Shown here in pieces: positions 1 through 8,137 of a DNA stretch of 64,000 bases (positions within the stretch are counted from its first letter, which is position 1; each line of letters opens with the position of its first letter). Both the position numbers and the translations under genes were made by a program. The notes below the pieces were generated by a model that saw only the letters and a program-made list of their open reading frames with translations, was not told the DNA's origin and ran no database searches. This DNA is from an uncultured Bacteroidales bacterium. Lineage in GTDB: Bacteria > Bacteroidota > Bacteroidia > Bacteroidales > Paludibacteraceae. The stretch spans positions 1 through 64,000 of the forward strand of contig CACZVM010000005.1 of assembly GCA_902784585.1 (NCBI GenBank), given 5' to 3'.

Positions 1-8
1 TTTCGTAG

Positions 9-88
9 TACCCAGGGCCGGGATCGAACCGGCACGGTTTCCCATTGGTGTTTGAGACCAACGCGTCTACCAATTCCGCCACCTGGGC
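9..88 (-). tRNA. tRNA-Leu (anticodon CAA)
   Basis: Read on the minus strand, the sequence folds as a tRNA. The acceptor stem GCCCAGG pairs with CCTGGGT, with a final G-U. The D-arm contains AATTGGTAGACGC. The anticodon stem TTGGT/ACCAA holds the loop CTCAAAC, giving anticodon CAA, which reads the leucine codon UUG. The variable arm is longer than in most tRNAs, as expected for leucine, and the T-arm contains GGTTCGATCC. The 3' CCA is not encoded; the next bases are CTA. Confidence 0.95.
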
Positions 89-90
89 TT

Positions 91-108
91 GCTTTTTCGC
101 GAAAAAGC
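91..108. repeat. Perfect 18-base palindrome in the tRNA-Leu leader
   Basis: GCTTTTTCGCGAAAAAGC is its own reverse complement. It lies between the tRNA 5' end and its promoter, just about at the predicted transcript start, so the precursor tRNA would begin with a hairpin. It could also be an old terminator or an operator. Function not known. Confidence 0.5.
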
Positions 109-111
109 GTG

Positions 112-143
112 CAAAAGTACTGCTTTTTTTTGAAATGACCAAA
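112..143 (-). promoter_or_regulatory. Promoter for tRNA-Leu
   Basis: On the minus strand the -7 box is TACTTTTG (112-119) and the -33 box is TTTG (140-143), with a 20-base spacer. This fits the Bacteroidota consensus TTTG-N19-21-TAnnTTTG exactly. Confidence 0.8.
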
Positions 144-177
144 TATTTTGACACTTTTTTACAAAAAAAGTATTTTT

Positions 178-2301
178 TTAACTGATATCACCCCATAAGG
201 GCTTCTCTTGCCGAAGGATGTCCAGCTGACGCTTATAGATCCGATTGCGTTCGTCCTCTAACAGCGGATCGGTGTCCAGAATGTCTATGGCTGCCTGCCG
301 GGCCAAAGTCAGCAACGGACCGTCTGTAGCCAGATTGGCGATATGCAGATCAAAGGGGGTACCCGACTGCAGCGTGCCTTGCAGGTCACCGGGTCCGCGC
401 AGTTGCAGGTCGGCCTCGGCGATGCGGAAGCCGTCGTTGGTGGCCACCATGATATCCATGCGTTTGCGGGTCTCCGGACTGATGTCGTTGTCGGTCAGCA
501 GCAGGCAGTAACTCTGTTCTCCTCCGCGGCCTACACGTCCACGCAACTGGTGCAACTGACTCAGGCCGAAGCGTTCGGCGTTTTGTATCATCATCACCGT
601 CGCGTTAGGGACGTTCACGCCCACCTCTATCACCGTAGTAGCCACCAGTATCTGTGTCTCGCCGCTGGCGAAACGCAGCATCTGCAGGTCTTTGTCGGCC
701 GCACGCATCTGGCCGTGCACCATCGAGATCTTGTATTGCGGAAAGGCTTCGCACAGTTCATTGAAGCCGTTCTCCAGGTCCTGCAGGTCCATCTTCTCGT
801 TCTCCTTGATGAGCGGATAGACGACGTATATCTGTCGTCCGCTCTCTATCTGCTTGCGCAGAAAGGCGTAGACCTGTGCGCGTCGTTGCAGGTTGTAGTG
901 AACGGTCTGTATCGGTTTACGTCCGGGGGGTAACTCGTCGATCAGCGACACCTGCAGATCACCATAGACGGTCATCGCCAGCGTGCGCGGGATAGGTGTG
1001 GCGGTCATGACGAGTATATGCGGCGGCACGTCCGCCATCGCTTGTCCGTCTTCGGCTGCTCGCCGGTTCTTGGTCCATAGCTTGGCGCGCTGCGCCACGC
1101 CGAAGCGGTGCTGCTCATCAATGATGACCAGTCCGAGGTTCTGCCATTGTACCTTGTCCTCCAGCAGCGCGTGCGTACCGATGAGGATGTGTATCGTGCC
1201 GTTCATCAGCCCGTTGTGTATAGGCACCCGGTTCTTTGGGGTAGTCGAACCGGTCAGTAGTGCCACATGCACCGCATCGCCCAGTGGCGCAAGAAAAGTC
1301 TTGAGTGTCTCATAGTGCTGGTTGGCCAGAATTTCCGTCGGTGCCATGATGCAGGTCTGATAACCGTTGTCCACCGCCAGCAGGCAGCAGAGTAGGGCCA
1401 CCAGCGTCTTACCCGAACCTACATCTCCCTGTAGCAGGCGGTTCATCTGATGACCGGACTTCAGGTCGTCGTGTATCTCGTGGATGACACGTTTCTGCGC
1501 ACCCGTCAGGTCGAAGGGCAATGAGCGATAGAGCGCATGAAAACGGCTTCCTACAGTAGGCATCCTGTAGCCCGGGTTCTGCTCTCGGCGCTTCATCTGC
1601 CTTAGTATCTGCAGTTGGATGTAGAACAGTTCCTCGAATTTCAGCCGTGCCCGTGCGTTTTGCATCGAGAGCGTGTCGTGCGGGAAATGGACGTTGATCA
1701 GCGCATCGGTCAGCGACATCAGACGGTATTTCTGCAGGATATCCGCTCCTATCGTATCCGGTACGCCTGCTTTCAGGTCAGGTAGCAGTTCGGCGATGAT
1801 GCCGCGTATCGCCTTCGAGTTGAGGTTGATACGCTTCATCCGGTCCGTGGTGTTGTAGTACGGTTCCAGCCCTTGCGTCATCTCCGGCGTCACCTTGCTC
1901 ATCGGTGTCAACTCGGGGTGAACGAAGTTGTATATATGCTGGAAGCGGCTGGGTTTGCCGAAGAGCAGATATTTGATGCCCTTCTGCAGTTTCACATACT
2001 GCACTCCGCGGAACCAAACCAACTCGCATTGGTGCGTCCCGTCATTGAAGGTAGCGCTCAATCGTTGCGCCTTGCCGATGCCGATGGTGTGCCACTCGGT
2101 TACCTCACCGATGATCTGCACGTAGGTGTCCTCGTCCTCCAGTTCGGCGATGCGGTAGAAGCGGCTCCGGTCGATGTATTTATACGGATACTGGCGTATC
2201 ATGTCCAGCGCCGTGCGTACGCCCAGCTCTGAACGAAGAATGTCGGCACGCTTTGCGCCGACACTCTTGCAATAGGTTATATCGCGATAGGATAAATCCA
2301 T
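178..2301 (-). CDS. recG: ATP-dependent DNA helicase RecG
   Basis: RecG is a superfamily 2 helicase that reverses stalled replication forks and moves branched recombination intermediates. The 707 residues match the usual length of about 690. The N-terminal wedge/OB-fold region covers roughly residues 60-160. Helicase motifs follow: Walker A GDVGSGKT (about 292-299), the DEQH box in VIIDEQHRFG (about 393-402), MTATPIPRT, and the motif VI-type RGRVGRGG near the end of the second helicase lobe. The start is ATG at 2301, 52 bases after the tonB stop, with a tandem CTCG repeat in the gap. It is probably read through from the tonB promoter, as I see no promoter of its own. A weak A/T-only hairpin (153-171) lies just past the stop and may end the transcript. 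Confidence 0.97.
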   Translation of the reverse strand: MDLSYRDITYCKSVGAKRADILRSELGVRTALDMIRQYPYKYIDRSRFYRIAELEDEDTYVQIIGEVTEWHTIGIGKAQRLSATFNDGTHQCELVWFRGVQYVKLQKGIKYLLFGKPSRFQHIYNFVHPELTPMSKVTPEMTQGLEPYYNTTDRMKRINLNSKAIRGIIAELLPDLKAGVPDTIGADILQKYRLMSLTDALINVHFPHDTLSMQNARARLKFEELFYIQLQILRQMKRREQNPGYRMPTVGSRFHALYRSLPFDLTGAQKRVIHEIHDDLKSGHQMNRLLQGDVGSGKTLVALLCCLLAVDNGYQTCIMAPTEILANQHYETLKTFLAPLGDAVHVALLTGSTTPKNRVPIHNGLMNGTIHILIGTHALLEDKVQWQNLGLVIIDEQHRFGVAQRAKLWTKNRRAAEDGQAMADVPPHILVMTATPIPRTLAMTVYGDLQVSLIDELPPGRKPIQTVHYNLQRRAQVYAFLRKQIESGRQIYVVYPLIKENEKMDLQDLENGFNELCEAFPQYKISMVHGQMRAADKDLQMLRFASGETQILVATTVIEVGVNVPNATVMMIQNAERFGLSQLHQLRGRVGRGGEQSYCLLLTDNDISPETRKRMDIMVATNDGFRIAEADLQLRGPGDLQGTLQSGTPFDLHIANLATDGPLLTLARQAAIDILDTDPLLEDERNRIYKRQLDILRQEKPLWGDIS

Positions 2302-2318
2302 TTACCGGGAAATCCTAG

Positions 2319-2341
2319 ACAATGATCGAGACATTAACGAG
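2319..2341 (-). repeat. CTCG tandem repeat, locus 1 (two units)
   Basis: On the minus strand the units read CTCGTTAATGT and CTCGATCATTGT, that is 11 and 12 bases, in the 52-base gap between tonB and recG. The same unit recurs four times at 44287-44330 and four times at 52636-52679. Confidence 0.6.
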
Positions 2342-2353
2342 ACGTTTACCTGA

Positions 2354-3034
2354 TTATTGCAGTTTGAAGTTCACCGGAACAGTGTATTTTACGCGTACAG
2401 GTTTGCCACGTTGCTGACCGGGTTTCCATTTCGGCATCGACTTGATCACGCGGATAGCCTCTTTGTCGAGCGAAGGATCACCACCCGAACGTACCACCTC
2501 TACATCCACGATCGAACCGTCACGGTTAACCACGAACTGGCAGATAACACGACCTTGAATACCGTTCTCTTGGGCGATAACCGGATACTTCACGTTCTCG
2601 CTCAGGTATTTGAACAGCGCCTGCTGGCCACCCGGGAATTCCGGCATCTTCTCTACTACGACGAAGACCACTTCTTCTTCCTCTTCCTCTACCGGAGCCT
2701 CTACCGGAGCGGCGATGACGACTTCGCTTTCTTTGTCATCCTCGGTGTTCACCTCGATAGACTCTACTTCCTTGTCATCCTCTACGACGTTCAGTACTTC
2801 TACTTCATTTACTTGAGGAGGTGGGGGCGGGGGAGGCGTCTCCTGGCTGGTCTGCTGGATCTCCACCTCTTCCTCAAAGAGGAACTCGGTGTCGCTCACC
2901 TCATACTTCGTGACCTCACGCTCCGTCCACTCCAGCGCTACGTAGCATAGACTGAGGACGAAGACAAAACCCATGAGAACATATACAATCTTGCTGCTCT
3001 CCAGGCTGGCTTGTTCAGATTTCTTTAATTGCAT
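2354..3034 (-). CDS. tonB: Energy transducer TonB
   Basis: TonB links the inner-membrane proton-motive force to outer-membrane TonB-dependent receptors. The 226-aa protein has a short cytoplasmic N-terminus and one membrane anchor (about residues 19-38, VLMGFVFVLSLCYVALEW). A run of seven prolines and an acidic, valine-rich periplasmic linker follow. The C-terminal TonB domain (about 130-226) carries the Bacteroidota signature EKMPEFPGG, then ISVE-like strands ending in KYTVPVNFKL. No exbB/exbD is next to it, so it is a stand-alone copy. It has its own promoter and probably carries recG on the same transcript. Confidence 0.93.
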   Translation of the reverse strand: MQLKKSEQASLESSKIVYVLMGFVFVLSLCYVALEWTEREVTKYEVSDTEFLFEEEVEIQQTSQETPPPPPPPQVNEVEVLNVVEDDKEVESIEVNTEDDKESEVVIAAPVEAPVEEEEEEVVFVVVEKMPEFPGGQQALFKYLSENVKYPVIAQENGIQGRVICQFVVNRDGSIVDVEVVRSGGDPSLDKEAIRVIKSMPKWKPGQQRGKPVRVKYTVPVNFKLQ

Positions 3035-3095
3035 ATCTTGTGTTTTTTAGGTCTGTTTAGATGGCCTTTACGCCACTATAGTTCCAAATCGGCTG

Positions 3096-3127
3096 CAAAG
3101 TTACAACAAAAATTGGATATATGCAAA
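3096..3127 (-). promoter_or_regulatory. Promoter for tonB (-recG)
   Basis: The minus-strand -7 box is TAACTTTG (3096-3103) and the -33 box is TTTG (3124-3127), with a 20-base spacer. The predicted leader is about 55 bases. Confidence 0.8.
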
Positions 3128-3159
3128 TTTTTTTGCATTTTTTTTGCGTAACGCGACAC

Positions 3160-4068
3160 TTATTTGGGTTGGTACTCGCCATTCACTTTATAGGGCTCCA
3201 AGTGGATGGTGACAAGGGTCTCTTGTCCGAAATGCTCACGCAACCGTTGCTCCAGAAGCATGGAATGCCGATGTGCTTCGTATAGCGAGGTGTCGCCGCT
3301 CATGCGTAGATGCATGTCGATCGAGTACACACTCCCGACGCGACGTGTACGCAGCTTGTGCAGTTCACTCATCTCTGTGTCCTGCGCCACGATGTCGCGA
3401 ATCTGTTGCTCCACTTCTTCGGGCAACCGTTTCTCCATCAGATCTTCTACGGCCTCGTAGAGCAGTTTGGCCGCTGCTATGAAGATGAACAGGCTGACGA
3501 GCACCGCAGCAATAGGGTCGAGTATGGCCCAGCGTCCGCCGAAGAGCAATGCTCCGCCGATACCGATGGCTGTGGCTACGGAGGACAGAGCGTCGGTGCG
3601 GTGATGCCATGCGTTTGCCTCCAATGCCGACGAATCGACGCGACGTGCTACGCGCGTCGTCAGTTGGTAGATCAACTCTTTGGATGCAATGCTGATGAGA
3701 GCGGCCCATAGGGCGATACGTCCGGGCATGGTCAGCTCCTCTCCGCGCAGTGCTGCGATGATTTTCTCTACGCCTTCCAGCATCAGCACACCGCCCGCAA
3801 TCAGTAATGTCATGGCCACAATAGTGGTGGCCAGTGTTTCATATTTGCCGTGTCCATAGGGGTGTTTCTGGTCAGCAGGACGACTGCTGATACGCACAAA
3901 GAGCAGTACCACAAAATCGGTGAGCAGGTCGCTGAGCGAATGTACCGCGTCGGCGATCATTGCAGCCGAACAACCCATGATGCCGGCAACGAACTTGAGT
4001 GCCGTCAGGGCTACATTGACTACACTGCCCCAGAGAGTAATGTAGACAATCTCTTTCTCCCTACTCAT
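3160..4068 (-). CDS. Cation diffusion facilitator (CDF) family metal transporter
   Basis: CDF proteins export divalent metals (Zn, Fe, Mn, Cd or Co) from the cytoplasm in exchange for protons. The 302 residues and about six membrane segments match the family. The two metal-site motifs are visible: ADAVHSLSDLLTD in the second helix (about residues 38-50) and WHHRTDALSS in the fifth (about 152-161). A cytoplasmic C-terminal domain, about 90 residues, starts around LMEKRLPEEVEQQI. The metal cannot be told from sequence alone. The start (4068) lies 1 base from the stop of the upstream symporter, so the two are co-transcribed. Confidence 0.93.
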   Translation of the reverse strand: MSREKEIVYITLWGSVVNVALTALKFVAGIMGCSAAMIADAVHSLSDLLTDFVVLLFVRISSRPADQKHPYGHGKYETLATTIVAMTLLIAGGVLMLEGVEKIIAALRGEELTMPGRIALWAALISIASKELIYQLTTRVARRVDSSALEANAWHHRTDALSSVATAIGIGGALLFGGRWAILDPIAAVLVSLFIFIAAAKLLYEAVEDLMEKRLPEEVEQQIRDIVAQDTEMSELHKLRTRRVGSVYSIDMHLRMSGDTSLYEAHRHSMLLEQRLREHFGQETLVTIHLEPYKVNGEYQPK

Positions 4069-4069
4069 A

Positions 4070-6025
4070 TCACCACAAGAACAAATACATGAAGATCAGC
4101 GCCAAGATGATCATCGTCGCACCGATATTAAATACCATGTCGGTACGGAAGAGCGAGAGGTCGATGTCCACCGCTTGCGGGTCCTGCACTTTGTCCTTCG
4201 CGTTCGAACGCAGATAGACACTGAGCACCAGCATCATCGTGGCCATGAAGAAGATGGCCTCTACACCATACAGACGCAGTGTATCTACCCGATAGCCGAT
4301 GAAGCCAAATGCGGCACATGCCAGTGCGACTACGAAGAAGATGCGCGACCAGATCAGCTGGGTGCGGATCGTTGCTGCGTCCTGTGTCTTGGCAGGTATG
4401 GCTTTCTTCGACAGCAAGGAGATGCTGATGAAGAGTACTGCCAGACAAGCAAATACATATCCCATACGCAGCAGGAACGGCACGTCGGGCATCATAAACT
4501 TAAATAGGATAGAGAAGACGAACGTACCGATAGCGGTCACCACGGCAGCCAGGCTGCTGGCGCGTTTCCATAGCAGTCCCAGACCGAAGATGACCACTAC
4601 ACCCGGGAAGACAAAACCCGAATATTCTTGGATCACCTGGAAGGCCTGATCGGCACCGCCCATGATCGGATATACGGCGATGAGAGCCAGCAGCAACGCA
4701 CTGATAGAAGTGAGACGGCCTACATTCACCAGTCGTTTCTCCGATGCTTGCGGGTTGATCAGCTGCTTGTAGATGTCCATCGTGAAGATGGTGGAGGTGG
4801 AGTTGAACATCGATGCCAGCGACGAGATGACCGCTGCGGCCAGTGCGGCAAACGACAGTCCCTTCACCACTACAGGTGTGAAGTTGCGAATCAGGAAGGG
4901 ATAGGCATCGTCCGAACGGGCAATCGTACCACTCAGCATGTCACCCAATTGCTCGTAAACCGGTATGTCGTTATACGTGCCGTTGATGATATAGAATGCG
5001 CATACTCCGGGGATACAAACAATAAACGGAATCAGCAATTTGAGCGCTGCGGCAAAGAGCATACCCTTCTTCGCTTCATTTAGGTTCTTAGCCGCAAGAC
5101 CCTTCTGGATAATATACTGGTTGAAACCCCAATAACCGATGTTGGATATCCATAGGGCTCCCACGATCACTACTATACCGGGGATGTCGAAATACGGGTC
5201 ATCCACGATATTGGCGATGGCATCATTGCGTGAGACGATCAGGTGGAAATGACGGTCTCCTTCTATCGTACCTAGATGCGAGTATATCTCCGCAAAGGCA
5301 CCGAAGGCTCCGCCCTCAATATGCAAGGCATCACCAATGACGTTGAGTGCGGCAAAAGCCGTGATAAGACCGCCGCCTACAAGGAATGTGACTTGCATCA
5401 CATCCGTCCATGCCACCGAGGCCAAACCGCCATAGATAGAATAGGTACCGGCCACCAGGAAGAGAATCAGGATGATGGTGAGAGTGGTAAAGTCAACGTT
5501 CATACCCAGCAACACACCATTGACAGCAGGCAGGCCGAGAATCATCTTAATGGCCAATGCACCCAACCACGCCACGGAAGTAAGGTTGATAAATACATAA
5601 AGGAACAGCCAGAAGATAGAGAAGGCCAGTCCTACACCCCAGTTATAACGCTCGCGCAGGAACTGCGGGATAGTGAATATCTTCCGCTCAATCATCACCG
5701 GCAGCAGGAACTTGGCAACGATGATCAGCGTCAGGGCCGCCATCAGTTCGTAGGCCGCCATCGCAATGCCCGATCGATAAGCCGAACCCGACATGCCGAT
5801 GAACTGTTCGGCTGAGATATTGGCCGCAATCAGCGACGCACCTACGGCCCACCAAGTCAGCGTGTTACCGGCCAGGAAATAATCGGAGGAGGATTTCTCT
5901 TGCCCCTTCTTGCCGCGCGACAGGAATAATCCCAGGCCGACCAGAACAACGATGTACAATCCGAATACCAGGTAATCCGCCAGGGCGAATCCGTTGTTGC
6001 TCAAAGCATATAAAATGGAATTCAT
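4070..6025 (-). CDS. Sodium:solute symporter, SGLT-like
   Basis: This secondary transporter of the SSS family takes up a solute with Na+. It has 651 residues and about 14 hydrophobic segments. The family signature regions are present: GASLIAANISAEQFIGMSG after the first helices, YSIYGGLASVAWTDVMQ, and NIGYWGFNQYIIQKGLAAK. The last two are the parts most like Na+/galactose and Na+/glucose carriers, so a sugar is the best guess for the solute. The gene sits in an operon with a small membrane protein (12 bases upstream) and the CDF exporter (1 base downstream). No sugar catabolic genes are nearby to narrow the substrate. Confidence 0.9.
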   Translation of the reverse strand: MNSILYALSNNGFALADYLVFGLYIVVLVGLGLFLSRGKKGQEKSSSDYFLAGNTLTWWAVGASLIAANISAEQFIGMSGSAYRSGIAMAAYELMAALTLIIVAKFLLPVMIERKIFTIPQFLRERYNWGVGLAFSIFWLFLYVFINLTSVAWLGALAIKMILGLPAVNGVLLGMNVDFTTLTIILILFLVAGTYSIYGGLASVAWTDVMQVTFLVGGGLITAFAALNVIGDALHIEGGAFGAFAEIYSHLGTIEGDRHFHLIVSRNDAIANIVDDPYFDIPGIVVIVGALWISNIGYWGFNQYIIQKGLAAKNLNEAKKGMLFAAALKLLIPFIVCIPGVCAFYIINGTYNDIPVYEQLGDMLSGTIARSDDAYPFLIRNFTPVVVKGLSFAALAAAVISSLASMFNSTSTIFTMDIYKQLINPQASEKRLVNVGRLTSISALLLALIAVYPIMGGADQAFQVIQEYSGFVFPGVVVIFGLGLLWKRASSLAAVVTAIGTFVFSILFKFMMPDVPFLLRMGYVFACLAVLFISISLLSKKAIPAKTQDAATIRTQLIWSRIFFVVALACAAFGFIGYRVDTLRLYGVEAIFFMATMMLVLSVYLRSNAKDKVQDPQAVDIDLSLFRTDMVFNIGATMIILALIFMYLFLW

Positions 6026-6037
6026 ATAGATGGGGTA

Positions 6038-6529
6038 TTAAAAAAGTTCATCTCCGGCTTCATCCTGATCTGCGATATCGTCTATGATGCTGCTGCGCAC
6101 CAGAATCATCATCTGGATTACGATGGCAGGCAGGATAACGGCAATATTGGGATAGATGGTGGGGTAATACTCCCCGACGATGCGAATGACATAATAAAGA
6201 AACAGCGCATAATAAGCCGAAGCTATGCCGATCGTGATACCTGTCAGTCGGAGTCGCCAGCGTCTGCTGAAGAAACAGAGAAGCACGAGTAAGCAACTCA
6301 CCCAAAGCGCTGTGTAACAGATCCATAAGCCGTTTACGGAAAGCGTAGAATCGATAGTGACAACACCGGATTTCAGGTCGGTCAGCACTACCTGAAACAG
6401 ATGTTGGTCCATCATATAACTACGATCGTACACAATACCCCGGTCGGCCATAAAGGATAATGCCGGCAGATGGTCAAGCAGAAGGGTTGCAACTATTGCT
6501 ACTAAGATATAGATGAAACGTTTCTTCAT
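6038..6529 (-). CDS. Small integral membrane protein, possibly DUF4293
   Basis: This 163-aa protein has an N-terminal hydrophobic helix (KRFIYILVAIVATLLL), a periplasmic loop, and three further hydrophobic stretches. That four-helix layout recalls the DUF4293 family of Bacteroidota, but the usual C-terminal DEELVRSADRLR-type motif is missing and it ends acidic (DQDEAGDELF). I therefore hold the family name loosely. The start at 6529 is chosen because an in-frame ATG at 6559 lies inside the promoter -7 box. It is the first gene of the operon with the symporter and the CDF exporter. Confidence 0.7.
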   Translation of the reverse strand: MKKRFIYILVAIVATLLLDHLPALSFMADRGIVYDRSYMMDQHLFQVVLTDLKSGVVTIDSTLSVNGLWICYTALWVSCLLVLLCFFSRRWRLRLTGITIGIASAYYALFLYYVIRIVGEYYPTIYPNIAVILPAIVIQMMILVRSSIIDDIADQDEAGDELF

Positions 6530-6556
6530 TTCAAGCCGTATTTCACAAAATTCGGA

Positions 6557-6588
6557 CAAAGGTACTACAAATCTTGCATATTTGCAAA
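6557..6588 (-). promoter_or_regulatory. Promoter for the membrane protein-symporter-CDF operon
   Basis: The minus-strand -7 box is TACCTTTG (6557-6564) and the -33 box is TTTG (6585-6588), with a 20-base spacer. It is divergent from the promoter at 6625-6655; the palindrome TTGCATATATGCAA (6625-6638) lies between them. Confidence 0.8.
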
Positions 6589-6624
6589 TTTTTTATGAAA
6601 AAACACAACAAATTAGTTATTTTC

Positions 6625-6655
6625 TTGCATATATGCAAATTTCTTTGTATCTTTG
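6625..6655 (+). promoter_or_regulatory. Promoter for the endonuclease-prs operon
   Basis: The -33 box is TTG (6625-6627) and the -7 box is TATCTTTG (6648-6655), with a 20-base spacer. The -33 box is the left half of the palindrome TTGCATATATGCAA. Confidence 0.75.
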
Positions 6656-6698
6656 CGGCCGGATTATGATTGAACCCAAACAAAACACATTCTATAGT

Positions 6699-7811
6699 AT
6701 GAAACACACACTGATTTTTGGCGTAGCACTGATGCTGGCTATGACCACGGCGCTCAACGCGCAAGAGAAAGCACAAGTTCAAGTCCGTGAAGGCCAAGCG
6801 GTCGCAGAGGAGAACAATGTGCAGTATGTACGTTGTATCGCATTCTACAACTTGGAGAACTTGTTTGACACCATCCACGATGAGGGCAAGAACGACTATG
6901 AGTACCTGCCGGACGGTGGTAATAAGTGGACGGCCTACAAGTATGAGAATAAAGTGAAGAACATGGCGCGTGCCGTCGCAGCCCTGGGTACCGATTACGA
7001 CCAGCGTGGTGCCGCTTGCATCGGCGTTGCCGAGGTGGAGAATATCGGTTGTCTCTACGACCTTTGCGCTATGGCAAACAAGGAGTACGGCCGTCGTCTA
7101 AAGCCCATCCTCATTGAAGGCCCGGACCGTCGTGGCGTGGATGTAGGATTCCTCTACGATTCAGTAATGTTCAAGCCTTCTAAGGTAAACGGTTTTGAAC
7201 TCAAGGCCCATTATGCTGACGGAGGCGTGATCAAGACGCGTCTGCAACTCTGTGTGTCTGGTTATCTGATGGGTGATGGCACACCGGAGAAGATACATGT
7301 CATCGTCAACCACTGGCCGAGCCGTTATGGTGGCGAGTTGTCCAGCCGTCCCGGTCGTGACACTGCAGCTATGCTCGTGAAGTCGATTTGCGACTCGATC
7401 TATCTCAAAGAGCCGAAAGCCAAGATTATCATTATGGGTGACCTCAACGACGACCCGTACAACCATAGTTGCAAGGATGTGCTCAAGGCACGCAAACATC
7501 GTGAGGAAGTTGAGCCGCAGGGTTATTTCAATACTATGTGGCAGATGCTCGATCGCGGTATTGGTTCGCTGGCTTACAACGGCAGTTGGAACTTGTTCGA
7601 CCAGATCATCATCAGCGAGCCGCTGTTGAATGCCAAACTGATTGACGGTAAGTGGACCTATTGGAAGGCGCAGATCTTCAACAAACCTTTCCTGACCGTA
7701 CAAGAGGGCAAGGATAAGGGTACTCCGTTCCGTACCACCAAAGGTGGTGTATGGCAGAACGGTTATGGCGACCACTATCCTACAATGATTTATCTCATCC
7801 GCAAGAAATAA
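6699..7811 (+). CDS. Secreted endonuclease/exonuclease/phosphatase family protein
   Basis: This belongs to the DNase I-like EEP fold, whose members hydrolyse phosphodiesters in nucleic acids or phospholipids. From the ATG at 6699 the 370-aa protein starts with a signal peptide (KHTLIFGVALMLAMTTALNAQ), so it acts outside the cytoplasm. Fold motifs follow: IAFYNLENLFDT, the metal-binding glutamate in GVAEVENIG, VIVNHWPSRYGG, IIMGDLNDDP and GDHYPTMIYL near the C-terminus. The substrate is not evident. In-frame upstream starts are rejected because they lie in the promoter or before the signal peptide. The stop overlaps the next start by 1 base (TAATG). Confidence 0.92.
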   Translation: MKHTLIFGVALMLAMTTALNAQEKAQVQVREGQAVAEENNVQYVRCIAFYNLENLFDTIHDEGKNDYEYLPDGGNKWTAYKYENKVKNMARAVAALGTDYDQRGAACIGVAEVENIGCLYDLCAMANKEYGRRLKPILIEGPDRRGVDVGFLYDSVMFKPSKVNGFELKAHYADGGVIKTRLQLCVSGYLMGDGTPEKIHVIVNHWPSRYGGELSSRPGRDTAAMLVKSICDSIYLKEPKAKIIIMGDLNDDPYNHSCKDVLKARKHREEVEPQGYFNTMWQMLDRGIGSLAYNGSWNLFDQIIISEPLLNAKLIDGKWTYWKAQIFNKPFLTVQEGKDKGTPFRTTKGGVWQNGYGDHYPTMIYLIRKK

Positions 7812-8122
7812 TGCAACTCAATCGCAATACTACGCCAGTCAGGATGCGCAACTACGGGCGCATCGTGCAGGACATGATACGCTATGCTGCTACCTTGCCG
7901 GATGAGCGTGAGCGTGCAGCGATGGAGGCATATATCGCCCTCTGTATGAGGCAGCGCAACCTGTTGTGGAACCGTGATCAAGAGTCCGGGTTCAGCCGCG
8001 TTCGCGAAGACATTATCCGCCTTTCCGACGGACTTCTGCGTTGCGACTCACCTGTGTTTCAGCAATTGATGGCACAGAACAATCCTGCGGCAGGAATAGC
8101 CTCGAAGAAAAAGAAAAAATAG
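7811..8122 (+). CDS. DUF4290 protein, C-terminal half only
   Basis: This 103-aa protein ends in a lysine tail (ASKKKKK). Its core (MRNYGRIVQDMIRYA, about residues 11-25; RNLLWNRDQ, about 53-61) resembles the second of two similar halves of DUF4290 proteins. As I remember them, those Bacteroidota proteins are about 200 aa and also end in a lysine-rich tail. The first half is absent here, and the start overlaps the upstream stop, so there is no room for it. The function of the family is unknown. prs follows 15 bases downstream. The family call rests on memory of the consensus. Confidence 0.65.
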   Translation: MQLNRNTTPVRMRNYGRIVQDMIRYAATLPDERERAAMEAYIALCMRQRNLLWNRDQESGFSRVREDIIRLSDGLLRCDSPVFQQLMAQNNPAAGIASKKKKK

Positions 8123-8137
8123 CAATCTATCCGCGTC

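Noticed and set aside
153..171. Terminator after recG
   Set aside because: ACTTTTTT and AAAAAAGT can pair, but the stem is almost all A-T and the region is simply A/T-rich, so I do not list it as a terminator.
6513..6698. Longer start for the endonuclease/exonuclease/phosphatase gene
   Set aside because: The frame is open upstream but runs through both promoters of the divergent region; the signal peptide begins at 6699.
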